A DNA stretch of 15,289 bases, taken from an uncultured Muribaculaceae bacterium. GTDB taxonomy: Bacteria > Bacteroidota > Bacteroidia > Bacteroidales > Muribaculaceae. Made by a program: the position numbers and the translations under genes. The notes under the pieces were generated by a model. It worked only from the letters and a program-made list of their open reading frames with translations, searched no databases and had not been told where the DNA came from. This document shows, one piece after another, positions 15,108 to 15,289 of the stretch (its first letter is position 1; the number at the start of each line of letters is the position of its first letter). The stretch spans positions 1 through 15,289 of the forward strand of contig CAJUMI010000060.1 in assembly GCA_910587545.1 (NCBI GenBank), read 5' to 3'.

Positions 15108-15128
15108 ATAATTATTCAATATAATTAT
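15108..15128. repeat. ATAATTAT repeat pair in the nadB leader
   Basis: The palindrome ATAATTAT occurs at 15108-15115 and 15121-15128, separated by TCAAT, so the pair is both a direct and an inverted repeat. It lies between the nadB promoter and start codon, where a repressor would block expression. The AT-rich composition makes chance occurrence quite possible. Confidence 0.35.
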
Positions 15129-15134
15129 GCGCCG

Positions 15135-15166
15135 CAAAATAACTAAAAAACACCGAAACGAACAAA
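15135..15166 (-). promoter_or_regulatory. Promoter of nadB
   Basis: On the - strand TTTG (15166-15163) and TTATTTTG (15142-15135) are separated by 20 nt, with the -7 box matching TAnnTTTG at 7 of 8 positions. It lies 36 nt before the nadB start codon. The DNA from 15167 to the window edge has no gene; it holds two GTGCATC copies (15235-15241, 15249-15255) and the half-palindrome motif at 15262-15276. Confidence 0.6.
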
Positions 15167-15261
15167 TAATTCACGGCACTCTATTTTCGACGCTCACGCA
15201 TAACGCACAATTCATGATTAAGACATCGCGTATAGTGCATCCCCCATCGTGCATCATTTTT

Positions 15262-15276
15262 AGAGCTTGTTTAAAA
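15262..15276 (+). repeat. Half-copy of the AGAGCTTGTTT palindrome motif
   Basis: AGAGCTTGTTTAAAA repeats one arm and centre of the 1158-1187 palindrome with one T missing, but the second arm is absent (AACGATTG follows). Its recurrence 14 kb away suggests a dispersed intergenic element or a terminator/processing signal of this genome. Confidence 0.4.
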
Positions 15277-15289
15277 ACGATTGTTAACA

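Noticed and set aside
15235..15255. GTGCATC pair near the right edge as a regulatory site
   Set aside because: Only 7 nt each, with no symmetry and far upstream of the nadB promoter; it is mentioned in the promoter entry but not claimed as functional.

Overview
The window looks like chromosomal DNA from a Bacteroidales bacterium, most probably a gut lineage such as Muribaculaceae. The genus-level guess is inference. The support is: promoters with the Bacteroidetes form TTTG-N20-TAnnTTTG, A/T-rich leaders without clear Shine-Dalgarno sites, a TolB-like 6-bladed beta-propeller lipoprotein of the BF3164 type, a DUF1573 protein, and GC-rich coding DNA separated by AT-rich spacers.

Left part (1-3245). 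A 6-bladed beta-propeller lipoprotein gene on + appears broken by a frameshift in the signal peptide and an in-frame stop. It converges on a DUF1573 exported protein on the - strand; a perfect 30-nt palindrome lies between them and contains the DUF1573 stop codon. Next on - is a six-transmembrane ion-channel-like protein whose pore carries TTIGAP instead of the potassium signature T-x-G-Y/F-G.

Middle part (3246-7846). Six collinear + genes form an isolated phage-head module: a small acidic protein, an HK97-type (SU10/DUF5309-like) major capsid protein, a probable connector-type protein, a P22/crAss-like portal that seems to stop early, a strongly basic protein and a second small unknown. There is no terminase, protease, tail, lysis, replication or integrase gene, and the module sits between ordinary cellular genes. 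The capsid, connector and portal genes are joined by ATGA overlaps. The composition resembles the neighbours. This is the best candidate here for an undescribed system: a domesticated capsid/portal particle, a gene-transfer-like or compartment-like device, or else a prophage remnant.

Right part (8003-15289). A strong promoter drives a GatB/YqeY-domain protein and seryl-tRNA synthetase, which end at a strong terminator. A lipoprotein with 11-residue amphipathic repeats follows, then a second strong terminator. A Na/Pi cotransporter fused to a PhoU-like domain lies behind a promoter whose -7 region is tandemly duplicated. A PhoB/OmpR-type response regulator without a kinase next to it follows, suggesting but not proving a phosphate-related pair. 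L-aspartate oxidase (nadB, NAD synthesis) on - converges on the regulator across a hairpin and has its own promoter near the right edge.
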